Part shown: positions 1-9,631 of the stretch, in pieces
Layout of the letters: every line of letters starts with the position of its first letter
How positions within the stretch are numbered: the stretch's first letter is position 1
Source of the DNA: Cryptomeria japonica
Lineage: Eukaryota; Streptophyta; Pinopsida; Cupressales; Cupressaceae
Assembly (NCBI RefSeq): GCF_030272615.1
Contig: NW_026729302.1
Location: 85,001 to 109,439 of the forward strand
Reading direction: 5' to 3'
DNA length: 24,439 bases
Position numbers and translations under genes: made by a program
Notes under the pieces: generated by a model
What the model was told of the DNA's origin: nothing
Databases searched by the model: none
Seen by the model: only the letters and a program-made list of their open reading frames with translations

Positions 1-14
1 CCACCGCACCGTCG

Positions 15-153
15 ATGCTCGCGACAGTCATGCCGTGAGAGTGTGCACCGTGCACGCGACCGAGTAAGGCCACTCAGAGACATCCATTTCCCAGGCATAT
101 GCCCCCTACGCACTTTTGGTGGTGCACCCCGCACGAACAATCCCGCCTCGACC
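15..153. repeat. Direct repeat, first copy (pair with 333-471)
   Basis: This 139-bp stretch recurs 318 bp further on with about ten substitutions and no indel. Shared segments include GCACCGTGCACGCGACCGAG and CACTCAGAGACATCCATTTC. It may be the last trace of a 318-bp tandem repeat continuing off the left edge. Nothing coding is visible. The sequence from 154 to 332 between the copies shows no recognisable feature. Confidence 0.9.
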
Positions 154-332
154 AGCCTGAACAATTCCCCTCTCGAAGGAAGGCCTCGGCCTTAATCGTC
201 CACGACAAACAGCTCGACGAGGCATGAAGCACCCACGGGAGCCGGAGCACGACGATGCAGAGTCTCGGTTCACAGGAGCCTGGGAAGAACATCCCGTACG
301 GAACCCTTTACCCGAAAACATCCGAACCGCAC

Positions 333-471
333 ATGCTCGCGACAGTCCTGCCGTTAGAGAATGCACCGTGCACGCGACCGAGTAAGGCCACTCAGAGACA
401 TCCATTTCCCAGGTATATGCCCCCTACGCACTTTTGGTGGCGCAACTCGCACGAACAGTCCCACCTCGACC
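333..471. repeat. Direct repeat, second copy (pair with 15-153)
   Basis: Second copy of the 318-bp-spaced repeat. Similarity fades right after TCGACC at 471, so the duplicated block ends sharply there, while its left limit is near ATGCTCGCGACAG. Confidence 0.9.
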
Positions 472-1330
472 CCGTATACAAGCTTTTTTGCCTCGAAGAG
501 TTCGTCGGAGACGAAGAAGCAACCTTCAGTGCAACCGTAGCACTCTTTTGTGCAACCGCCCAAACAACGCCCCCTCTACCCTCTGTCGAAACACTCGGCA
601 TTGCTGCTCCCTAAGGTGAGCTTCTCCTCATAGGCAATTCCGCTCTTATCCGGTCACGTTTGTGTGCCCGAATTTCGCAAGGCAACCTCCATGGGACATG
701 GAAAAGACTCGAGAAGAGAGCTCGCTCACGGGAGAGAGAAGCCAAGGAGACCACGAGAGTGCTGAGAGTGGGACAGCGCTGAATAGGCGGGAGAAGCCTG
801 CGCGTATAAACGGAGATATATATCCAATTGCAACGAAGGAACGTGCCAAAGATCGAGAACAATGGCAGAAATGCTAGTAACGTGCACTTCGGGACCAACG
901 CATCACCGGAAGACAACCGCCAAACATCGAAAGAGTCGCGATGCTCCGCAACCTACGTGCAAAGCGGTCGCACACCGGGTAAGGGAGTGAGAGCCCCAAA
1001 CATAGCTGGGCGAGGCGCTCACTCCGCTCTTTAATATCTCGTTAATACCGCCAAGGAAATGGCACAAGCACACACACACAAGCATCCTCGGAAGAGGACA
1101 GTTCGAGTGACAGGTCAAATCCAAGAGTTCCGAAGACTACCTCCAGGAACAATCGGGAACAAGACCGATTACAAGTCGTCGAGTCTGTTACTGGGCGAAC
1201 ACGAGATGCGCACAGGAAATCGATCAGCCCTCACAATGGCCCAAGGCCAGAGATCGGACTGCTACGATTTACCCCAACAATCATCGTGCCACTCTTCGCA
1301 GAGAGGTGATAGACGCCAACGAGCCCGCGC
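472..1330. other. Mostly single-copy spacer, no gene recognised
   Basis: I see no tandem structure, RNA gene or convincing coding region in this 859-bp stretch. The longest open frame is 101 codons and has no recognisable domain. A short A/T-rich run with alternating TA lies at 813-822. If 35S transcription runs leftward from the promoters at 7105-11259, this would be 5' ETS or spacer approaching 18S. That is inferred from position only. Confidence 0.6.
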
Positions 1331-2050
1331 ATAGCAATCGAGGTGTAAAAAGGGCGTTGAAGGCAGGAAGCCTGGACGAAAGAGGCTACGAGGTCACCTC
1401 GAAGCGGTCTAAGAATCGGGCGCACTTGGGGCGACTACCAGTGCCAACCCCTTATCCCGCGGTGCGTCCGACACACAGAAATTTCCAAGGCGGCCAAGGA
1501 GCCTCCCCGCATAGCAATCGGGGTGTGAGGTTACGGATGCAGCATTGATAGCAATCGAGGTGGGAGGCGAAGGATGCAGAAGTGAGAGCCGAGGGATGTA
1601 GCAGAGATAGCAATCGGGGTGTGTGATGCAGAAGAGATAGCAATCGAGGTGTGCGGTGGGAAGGGCCCAGCAGCCAGAATGCATGAAGCGACGGATGAAG
1701 CAGTGATGACAACCGGGCTGTGAGGAGAGGAGGGATGCAGCCAAGAAAGCAATCAGGGCTCGAGGCAAGGGATGCATCAAGGATAGCAATCATGTTGTGA
1801 GGCGAGATTCCAAAGGCTAAACGTGAGAGGCTGCAGGGTCAACTCAGAGAGGTCTATGCATGTGAGAGGCTGAAAGCAAGGTCAACTCGGAGCGGTCTAT
1901 GCATCGGGCGCGCTTGGGGCGACTACCAGTGCCAACCCCTTATCCCGCGACGCGTCCGACAAAGAGAACGTTCCAAGGCGGCAGAGGAGGTTACCAGCCG
2001 AAGGATGCAGTAGCAATAACAGGTATAGTTCCGCGGCGGCCGAGAAGACT
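1331..2050. repeat. Decayed edge of the 188-bp array plus short AGCAATCG repeats
   Basis: Two diverged relatives of the 188-bp unit lie here, at about 1370-1527 and 1795-2030. Both keep the landmarks GGGGCGACTACCAGTGCCAA and CCCCTTATCCCGCG. Between them (1505-1795) a short motif, ATAGCAATCGAGGTG or AGCAATCGGGGTG, recurs at irregular spacing (near 1510, 1548, 1607 and 1637). This motif is itself part of the 188-bp unit. The divergence fits the known pattern of array edges escaping homogenisation. Confidence 0.85.
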
Positions 2051-5000
2051 CACCGCATAGGAATCGGGATGCGAGGCGAGGGATGCGGCGGGAAGGCCCC
2101 GACGGCTAAACGGAAGAGGCTGCAGGGCCGCCTCGGAATGGTCCAAGCATCGGACGCGATTGGGACGACTACCAGTGCCAACCCCTTATCCCGCGATGCG
2201 TCCGATACACAGATAGTTCCAAGGCGGCCGAGGAGCCTCACCGCATATCAATCGGGGTGCGAGGCGAGGGATGGGGCGGGAAGGCCCCAACGGCTAGACG
2301 GAAGAGGCTTCAGGGCCACCTCGGAATGCTCCAAGCATCGGACGCGCTTGGGGCGACTACCAGTGCCAACCCCTTATCCCGCGATGCGTCCGATACACAG
2401 ATGGTTCCAAGGCGGCCGAGGAGCCTCACCGCATAGCAATCGGGGGTGCGAGGCGAGGGATGGGGCGGGAAGGCCCCAACGGCTAGACGGAAGAGGCTTC
2501 AGGGCCGCCTCGGAATGGTCCAAGCATCGGACGCGCTTGGGGCGACTACCAGTGACAACCCCTCATCCCGCGATGCGTCCGATACGAAGATGGTTCCAAG
2601 GCGGCCGAGGAGCCTCACCGCATAGCAATCGGGGTGCGAGGTGGGGGATGCGGCGAGATGGCCCCAACGGCTAGACGGAAGAGGCCACAGGGCCGCGTCG
2701 GAATAGTCCAAGCATCGGACGCGCTTGGGGCGACTACCAGTGACAACCCCTTATCCCGCGATGCGTCCGATACGAAGATAGTTCCAAGGCGGCCGAGGAG
2801 CCTCACCGCATAGCAATCCGGGTGCGAGGTGGGGGATGCGGCGAGATGGCCCCAACGGCTAGACGGAAGAGGCTGCAGGGCCGCCTCGGAATAGTCCAAG
2901 CATCGGACGCGCTTGGGGCGACTACCAGTGACAACCCCTTATCCCGCGATGCTTCCGATACGAAGACAGTTCCAAGGCGGCCGAGGAGCCTCACCGCATA
3001 GCAATGGGGGTGCGAGGTGAGGGATGCGGCGAGATGGCCCCAACGGCTAGACGGAAGAGGCCACAGGGCCGCCTCGGAATAGTCCAAGCATCGGACGCGC
3101 TTGGGGCGACTACCAGTGACAACCCCTTATCCCGCGATGCATCCGATACGAAGATAGTTCCCAGGCGGCCGAGGAGCCTCACCGCATAGCAATCGGGGTG
3201 CGAGGCGAGGGATGCGGCGAGATGGCCCCAAAGGGTAGACGGAAGAGGCTGCGGGGCCGCCTCGGAATAGTCCAAGCATCGAACGCGCTTGGGGCGACTA
3301 CCACTGCCAACCCCTTATCCCGCGATGCGTCCGATACACAGATAGTTCCGAGGCGGCCGAGGAGCTGGGGGATGCGGCGAGATGGCCCCAACGGCTAGAC
3401 GGAAGAGGCTGCAGGGCCGCCTCGGAATAGTCCAAGCATCGGACGCGCTTGGGGCGACTACCAGTGACAACCCCTTATCCCGCGATGCGTCCGATACACA
3501 GATAGTTCCGAGGCGGCCAAGGAGCCTCACCGCATAGCAATCGTGGTGCGAGGTGGGGGATGCAGCGAGATGGCCCCAACGGCTAGACGGAAGAGGCTGC
3601 AGGGCCGCCTCGGAATGGTCCAAGCATCGGACGCGCTTGGGGCGACTACCACTGCCAACCCCTTATCCCGCGATGCGTCCGATACACAGATAGTTCCAAG
3701 GCGGCCGAGGAGCCTCACCGAATAGCAATCGGGGTGCGAGGCGAGGGATGCGGCGAGAAAGCCCCAACGGCTAGAGGGAAGAGGCTTCAGGTCCGCCTCG
3801 GAATGGTCCAAGCATCGGACGCGCTTGGGGCGACTACCAGTGACAACCCCTTATCCCGCGACGCGTCCGATACACAGATAGTTCCAAGGCGGCCGAGGAG
3901 CCTCACCGCATAGCAATCGGGGTGCGAGGCGAGGGATGCGGCGAGAAGGACCCAACGGCTAGACGGAAGAGGCTTCAGGGCCGCCTCGGAATGGTCCAAG
4001 CATCGGACGCGCTTGGGGCGACTACCAGTGACAACCCCTTATCCCGCGACGCGTCCGATACACAGATAGTTCCAAGGCGGCCGAGGAGCCTCACCGCATA
4101 GCAATCGGGGTGCGAGGCGAGGGATGCGGCGAGAAGGACCCAACGGCTAGACGGAAGAGGCTTCAGGTCCGCCTCGGAATGGTCCAAGCATCGGACGCGC
4201 TTGGGGCGACTACCAGTGACAACCCCTTATCCCGCGACGCGTCCGATACACAGATAGTTCCAAGGCGGCCGAGGAGCCTCACCGCATAGCAATCGGGGTG
4301 CGAGGCGAGGGATGCGGCGAGAAGGACCCAACGGCTAGACGGAAGAGGCTTCAGGGCCGCCTCGGAATGGTCCAAGCATCGGACGCGCTTGGGGCGACTA
4401 CCAGTGACAACCCCTTATCCCGCGATGCGTCCGATACACAGATAGTTCCAAGGCGGCCGAGGAGCCTCACCGCATAGCAATCGGGGTGCGAGGCGAGGGA
4501 TGCGGCGAGAAGGACCCAACGGCTAGACGGAAGAGGCTTCAGGGCCGCCTCGGAATGGTCCAAGCATCGGACGCGCTTGGGGCGACTACCAGTGACAACC
4601 CCTTATCCCGCGACGCGTCCGATACACAGATAGTTCCAAGGCGGCCGAGGAGCCTCACCGCATAGCAATCGGGGTGCGAGGCGAGGGATGCGGCAAGAAG
4701 GACCCAACGGCTAGACGGAAGAGGCTTCAGGGCCGCCTCGGAATGGTCCAAGCATCGGACGCGCTTGGGGCGACTACCAGTGACAACCCCTTATCCCGCG
4801 ACGCGTCCGATACACAGATAGTTCCAAGGCGGCCGAGGAGCCTCACCGCATAGCAATCGGGGTGCGAGGCGAGGGATGCGGCGAGAAGGACCCAACGGCT
4901 AGACGGAAGAGGCTTCAGGTCCGCCTCGGAATGGTCCAAGCATCGGACGCGCTTGGGGCGACTACCAGTGACAACCCCTTATCCCGCGACGCGTCCGATA

Positions 5001-6750
5001 CACAGATAGTTCCAAGGCGGCCGAGGAGCCTCACCGCATAGCAATCGGGGTGCGAGGCGAGGGATGCGGCGAGAAGGACCCAACGGCTAGACGGAAAAGG
5101 CTTCAGGGCCGCCTCGGAATGGTCCAAGCATCGGACGCGCTTGGGGCGACTACCAGTGACAACCCCTTATCCCGCGACGCGTCCGATACACAGATAGTTC
5201 CAAGGCGGCCGAGGAGCCTCACCGCATAGCAATCGGGGTGCGAGGCGAGGGATGCGGCGAGAAGGACCCAACGGCTAGACGGAAGAGGCTTCAGGGCCGC
5301 CTCGGAATGGTCCAAGCATCGGACGCGCTTGGGGCGACTACCAGTGACAACCCCTTATCCCGCGATGCGTCCGATACACAGATAGTTCCAAGGCGGCCGA
5401 GGAGCCTCACCGCATAGCAATCGGGGTGCGAGGCGAGGGATGCGGCGAGAAGGACCCAACGGCTAGACGGAAGAGGCTTCAGGGCCGCCTCGGAATGGTC
5501 CAAGCATCGGACGCGCTCGGGGCGACTACCAGTGACAACCCCTTATCCCGCGACGCGTCCGATACACAGATAGTTCCAAGGCGGCCGAGGAGCCTCACCG
5601 CATAGCAATCGGGGTGCGAGGCGAGGGATGCGGCGAGAAGGACCCAACGGCTAGACGGAAGAGGCTTCAGGGCCGCCTCGGAATGGTCCAAGCATCGGAC
5701 GCGCTTGGGGCGACTACCAGTGACAACCCCTTATCCCGCGACGCGTCCGATACACAGATAGTTCCAAGGCGGCCGAGGAGCCTCACCGCATAGCAATCGG
5801 GGTGCGAGGCGAGGGATGCGGCGAGAAGGACCCAACGGCTAGACGGAAGAGGCTTCAGGGCCGCCTCGGAATGGTCCAAGCATCGGACGCGCTTGGGGCG
5901 ACTACCAGTGACAACCCCTTATCCCGCGACGCGTCCGATACACAGATAGTTCCAAGGCGGCCGAGGAGCCTCACCGCATAGCAATCGGGGTGCGAGGCGA
6001 GGGATGCGGCGAGAAGGACCCAACGGCTAGACGGAAGAGGCTTCAGGGCCGCCTGGGAATGGTCCATGCATCGCACGCGCTTGGGGCGACTACCAGTGAC
6101 AACCCCTTATCCCGCGACGCGTCCGATACACAGATAGTTCCAAGGCGGCCGAGGAGCCTCACCGCATAGCAATCGGGGTGCGAGGCGAGGGATGCGGCGA
6201 GAAGGACCCAACGGCTAGACGGAAGAGGCTTCAGGGCCGCCTCGGAATGGTCCAAGCATCGGACGCGCTTGGGGCGACTACCAGTGACAACCCCTTATCC
6301 CGCGACGCGTCCGATACACAGATAGTTCCAAGGCGGCCGAGGAGCCTCACCGCATAGCAATCGGGGTGCGAGTCGAGGGATGCGGCGAGAAGGACCCAAC
6401 GGCTAGACGGAAGAGGCTTCAGGGCCGCCTCGGAATGGTCCAAGCATCGGACGCGCTTGGGGCGACTACCAGTGACAACCCCTTATCCCGCGATGCGTCT
6501 GATACACAGATAGTTCCAAGGCGGCCGAGGAGCCTCACCGCATAGCAATCGGGGTGCGAGGCAAGGGATGCGGCGAGAAGGACCCAACGGCTAGACGGAA
6601 GAGGCTTCAGGGCCGCCTCGGAATGGTCCAAGCATCGGACGCGCTTGGGGCGACTACCGTTGCCAACCCCTTATCCCGCGATGCGTCTGATACACAGATA
6701 GTTCCGAGGCGGCCGAGGAGCCTCACCGCATAGCAATCGGGTTGCGAGGC
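2051..6750. repeat. 188-bp tandem array, about 25 copies
   Basis: The anchor CATCGGACGCG recurs at 2148, 2336, 2525, 2713, 2901, 3089, 3277 (as CATCGAACGCG), 3437, 3625, 3813 and then every 188 bp to 6633, giving 25 copies (the copy at 6069 reads CATCGCACGCG). One interval is 160 bp, from a 28-bp deletion near 3367, and one is 189 bp. Copies from about 3810 to 6640 are nearly identical, while those from 2051 to 3700 carry many substitutions. Because 188 is not a multiple of three, each unit gives only a roughly 70-codon open frame on the - strand, which I take as non-coding. If the nearest promoter (7105-7132) is active, the array would be transcribed as 5' ETS. Subrepeats of this kind are common in plant rDNA spacers. 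Confidence 0.97.
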
Positions 6751-6989
6751 AGATTATTGGGAAGGGAACCCCCTGGGATGCGGCTCAAGCAGTGCCCAAA
6801 GGGACTGGAATGCGGAATCACATCGAGAGACCCAAATGCTATACGAGGGCTCAAATCGAATTATCGATTTGGCCACGACATGGACGCATCGGAACGACTA
6901 CCTTTGCCGAACCACTCGCAATTGCATCCATACCGAAACCAATAGACATTTCCGTTAGAGCCCTCGCATAGCATTCGGGAATCTCGCAT

Positions 6990-7077
6990 GCCCCTCTAAA
7001 TCGACCAATGCTGGCGCTCAACGAAAATCCGAGCGCTACCACCGTTCGAGCGCCAGCATTGGTCGAGTTAGAGGGGC
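6990..7077. other. Long inverted repeat (hairpin) next to promoter 1
   Basis: Arms 6990-7023 and 7043-7077 are complementary over about 34 bp with one mismatch and one single-base bulge. The loop is 19 nt (7024-7042). The arm core is CGACCAATGCTGGCGCTC. On the - strand it would begin about 33 nt downstream of the presumed Pol I start at about 7110, so the nascent transcript could fold into a strong stem. Diverged equivalents lie in the two neighbouring units. Confidence 0.9.
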
Positions 7078-7104
7078 ACGGGGGAGAATGCTCCAGTCAA
7101 CACC

Positions 7105-7132
7105 TCCCCTATATAAGTTATTTGTCCGATTC
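7105..7132 (-). promoter_or_regulatory. Pol I-like promoter core 1 (leftmost)
   Basis: The - strand reads TTATATAGGGGA, matching the plant Pol I initiation consensus TATATA(A/G)GGGG. The start would fall at about 7109-7110, going left. This copy is closest to the presumed 18S side and is therefore the best candidate in the window for the gene promoter rather than a spacer promoter. The 28-bp core, which includes GAATCGGACAAATAACTTAT upstream on the - strand, is shared with the twelve other copies. A gene promoter beyond the left edge cannot be excluded. Confidence 0.75.
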
Positions 7133-7478
7133 TCGCACAACCGTAGTCTGCCTCGTCGAATCAAACAACGGTCCCAGATTCCGACTTCCGTTCCGTAGAG
7201 ACCCAAAAGCTAGATGGAGGCTCGCAAGAAAGAGAGTCGGCGCATAGCAATCGGGTTTCTCGAACGTTTAGGGACCGAGCTCACTTGCGGATAGGGCAAA
7301 ATCCGCCAAGCAACCCAAAAGCTAGACGGGGGCTCGAATCGAATCGCCTAGGCGGCCACAACAACGACGTGTTGGATCGACTACCAGTGCCAAACCATTC
7401 AGCAAGACTAGTCTGTGTCGAGGCCGGATAGAGATTCTCAGAGAGCGCCCGTATAGCATTTAGGAGACCTGCCGCGTC

Positions 7479-7563
7479 CCTCACACTCGACAAATGGTGG
7501 TGCACGTTTATAAATCCGAGCGATCCCAACCCTTTCAAGCACCAACATCGGTCGAGATAGAGG
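7479..7563. other. Imperfect inverted repeat next to promoter 2
   Basis: Arms 7479-7503 and 7539-7563 pair at 19 of 25 positions around a 35-nt loop. The position relative to promoter 2 matches that of the near-perfect hairpin at 6990-7077, although the sequences differ. Confidence 0.6.
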
Positions 7564-7594
7564 GGCACGGAGGGGGCTGCGTGAGACAACACAG

Positions 7595-7622
7595 TCCCCT
7601 ATATAAGTTATTTGTCCGATTC
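7595..7622 (-). promoter_or_regulatory. Pol I-like promoter core 2
   Basis: The core is fully conserved. This is the only copy in which the bases just downstream of the start differ: the + strand has ACAGTCCCC instead of CACCTCCCC. It lies 490 bp upstream of core 1 on the - strand. Confidence 0.7.
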
Positions 7623-7919
7623 TCACACATCCGAAGAATGGTCATCAAATCGGACAACAGCCCAAACTTCCGACTTCCGTCCCAGAAAGCCCAAGAGCTA
7701 TCTAAAACGTTCATGGCCGGAACTCGATCGCGGCTATACCAGTCCGCCAAGCAACCCAAAAGCTAGACTGGAGCTCTAGTCGAATCACCTCTGTGGCCAT
7801 TGCAAGGACGTGTTGGAGCGACTACCATTGCCGAACCATTCCGCAGGTCGAGTCCATACCAAGGCCGCATAGAGATTCACGATGAGCTCCTGCATAGCAA
7901 TCAGGAGACTTGCCGTGTC

Positions 7920-8003
7920 CATCACAATCGATAAATCCTGGTGCAAGATTTTTGCATCCGAGCGCTCCAACCAGTCGAGCACCAGCATCAATCGACATAA
8001 ACG
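7920..8003. other. Weak inverted repeat next to promoter 3
   Basis: Arms 7920-7944 and 7979-8003 pair at about 16 of 25 positions, best at the tip (CTGGTGC with GCACCAG). It occupies the place of the strong hairpin of unit 1. Taken alone this would not be convincing. Confidence 0.45.
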
Positions 8004-8035
8004 GGCACGGGGGGAGGATGCTCGAGAACACTACC

Positions 8036-8063
8036 TCCCCTATATAAGTTATTTGTCCGATTC
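8036..8063 (-). promoter_or_regulatory. Pol I-like promoter core 3
   Basis: The core is identical to core 1 in the start region and uses the AAGTTATTTG variant on the + strand, as cores 1 and 2 do. It lies 441 bp from core 2 and ends the old promoter family. Confidence 0.72.
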
Positions 8064-8181
8064 TCAAGCAGCCGAAGTCTGGTCATCGAATCGGGTCAAA
8101 GACCACAACTTCCGACTTTACCCACAATGCAAGTCATCGAATCGAACATCGGCCCCCGAGTCGGACTCCATGCGTATGTCA

Positions 8182-8481
8182 GGTCATCGGACCCAAATTC
8201 CGCCTTCCTGCGCATGGCGGGCCATCAATATCAACTCGGTCATCGGACCCAAACTCCGCCTTTCTGCGCATGGCACGCCTTCAAATCGGTCATCGGACCC
8301 AAATTCCGCCTTCCTGTGCATGGCGGGCCATCAACATCAACTCGGTCATCGGACCCAAATTCCGCCTTTCTGCGCATGGCACGCCATCAACTCGGTCATC
8401 GGACCCAAATTCCGCCTTCCTGCGCATGGCAGGTCATCGGACACAAATTCAGACCTCGCCAATATGCCTACGTATCGAATC
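8182..8481. repeat. Alternating 56/50-bp repeat
   Basis: Copies beginning GGTCATCGGACCCAAA start at 8182, 8238, 8288, 8344, 8394 and 8432, with the next at 8482. The spacings 56, 50, 56, 50, 38 and 50 bp show a 106-bp dimer amplified as a unit. The longer member carries GGGCCATCAACATCAACTC and the shorter GCACGCCATCAACTC. The same GGTCATCGG motif persists once or twice in each 311-bp unit to the right, so this block is probably a local expansion of that unit's tail. Confidence 0.93.
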
Positions 8482-8580
8482 GGTCATCGGACCCAACTTC
8501 CGACTTCATCCATACTGTAGGGTCTTTGAGGTTGGCGCGGTGCGCTCAACCCGGGGAGTCGACCCATCGAAGCATACACC

Positions 8581-8608
8581 TCCCCTATATAAGCTATTTG
8601 TCCGATTC
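8581..8608 (-). promoter_or_regulatory. Pol I-like promoter core 4
   Basis: First copy of the 311-bp family. On the + strand it has AAGCTATTTG where cores 1-3 have AAGTTATTTG. GGGGAGTCGACCCA lies just downstream of the start in - strand terms and is shared with the 157-bp family. Confidence 0.72.
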
Positions 8609-8891
8609 CCACACCTGTGTAGTTTGCACCTCTGACCAGGACATCGACCCCAACTTCCGAACTCGACTGCAACGACGGCACCAGCGCCTTGGTGCGCACC
8701 TTGCGACGCACAGTCCCAACATTCGCCTTCCTGCACATGGCAGGTCATCGGACCCAAATTCCGACCTCGCGAGTATGCCTACATATCGAATCGGTCATCG
8801 GACACAACTTCCGACTTCATCCATACCGTAGGGTCTTTGAGGTTGGCGCGGTGCGCTCAACCCGGGGAGTCGACCCAACGAAGCATACACC

Positions 8892-8919
8892 TCCCCTATA
8901 TAAGCTATTTGTCCGATTC
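8892..8919 (-). promoter_or_regulatory. Pol I-like promoter core 5
   Basis: Identical to core 4 across the core and 311 bp away. Confidence 0.72.
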
Positions 8920-9202
8920 CCACACCTGTGTAGTTTGCACCTCCGATCAGGACATCGACCCCAACTTCCGAACTCGCCTGCAACGACCGAACCAGCGCCT
9001 TGGTGCGCACCTTGCAACGCACAGTGCCAACATTCGCCTTCCTGCACATGGCAGGTCATCGGACCCAAATTCCGACCTCGCGAGTATGCCTACATATCGA
9101 ATCGGTCATCGGACCCAACTTCCGACTTCATCCATACCGTAGGGTCTTTGAGGTTGGCGCGGTGCGCTCAACCCGGGGAGTCGACCCAACGAAGCATACA
9201 CC

Positions 9203-9230
9203 TCCCCTATATAAGCTATTTGTCCGATTC
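9203..9230 (-). promoter_or_regulatory. Pol I-like promoter core 6
   Basis: Identical core, 311 bp from core 5. Its unit has the distinctive variant CTAAAAAGACC at about 9289-9299, in place of the CTGCAACGACC found in its neighbours. Confidence 0.72.
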
Positions 9231-9513
9231 CCACACCTGTGTAGCTTGCACCTCCGATCAGGACATCGACCCCAACTTCCGAACTCGACTAAAAAGACCG
9301 CACCAGCACCTTGGTGTGCACCTTGCAACGCACAGTGCCAACATTCGCCTTCCTGCACATGGCAGGTCATCGGACCCAAATTCCGACCTCATGAGCATAC
9401 CTACTAATCGAATCGGTCATCGGACCCAACTTCCGACTTCATCCATACCGTAGGGTCTTTGAGGTTGGCGCGGTGCGCTCAACCTGGGGAGTCGACCCAT
9501 CGAAGCATACACC

Positions 9514-9541
9514 TCCCCTATATAAGCTATTTGTCCGATTC
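9514..9541 (-). promoter_or_regulatory. Pol I-like promoter core 7
   Basis: Last copy of the 311-bp family. The distance to core 8 is 869 bp because a minisatellite (9632-10253) has expanded between them, so the - strand region upstream of this core differs from its siblings beyond about 90 bp. Confidence 0.7.
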
Positions 9542-9631
9542 CGACACCTGTGTAGTTTGCACCTCCGCTCAGGACATCGACCCCAACTTCCGAACTCGCC
9601 TGCAACGACCGAACCAGCGCCTTGGTGCGCA

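Larger units (their letters stand above)
6751..8110 (-). repeat. Three diverged promoter-bearing units (440-490 bp)
   Basis: Three related blocks each contain, in - strand order, a Pol I-like start element, an imperfect inverted repeat, a motif related to GCATAGCAATCGGG, and a segment with GACTACC and a CCCAAAAGCTAGA-like sequence. The start elements are 490 and 441 bp apart. The units are only moderately similar to each other, so they are older than the 311-bp and 157-bp families to their right. The GACTACC, AGCTAGA and CATAGCAATCGGG landmarks occur in the same order in the 188-bp repeat, which suggests common ancestry. Confidence 0.85.
8482..9631 (-). repeat. 311-bp promoter-unit tandem array
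   Basis: Start elements 4 to 7 are spaced exactly 311 bp apart, and whole units are about 95% alike by eye. Each unit carries, on the + strand, GGGTCTTTGAGGTTGGCGC, GGGGAGTCGACCCA, the promoter core, GACATCGACCCCAACTTCCG, CGCCTTGGTGCGCACC and GGTCATCGGACCCAAATTCC. Open frames of up to 254 codons cross it in several frames on both strands and have no domain. I treat them as repeat by-products. Confidence 0.95.

Noticed and set aside
810-825. GATATATATCC as another Pol I or Pol II promoter
   Set aside because: It lacks the GGGG that follows TATATA in the Pol I consensus on either strand, and no conserved core surrounds it.
3787-6631. Series of identical 70-codon frames on the - strand every 188 bp
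   Set aside because: They mirror the tandem repeat. The period is not a multiple of three, no ORF continues between units, and no signal or domain is visible.
2051-6750. CRISPR-like array
   Set aside because: The whole 188-bp unit is repeated with no unique spacers. The context is plant rDNA spacer.
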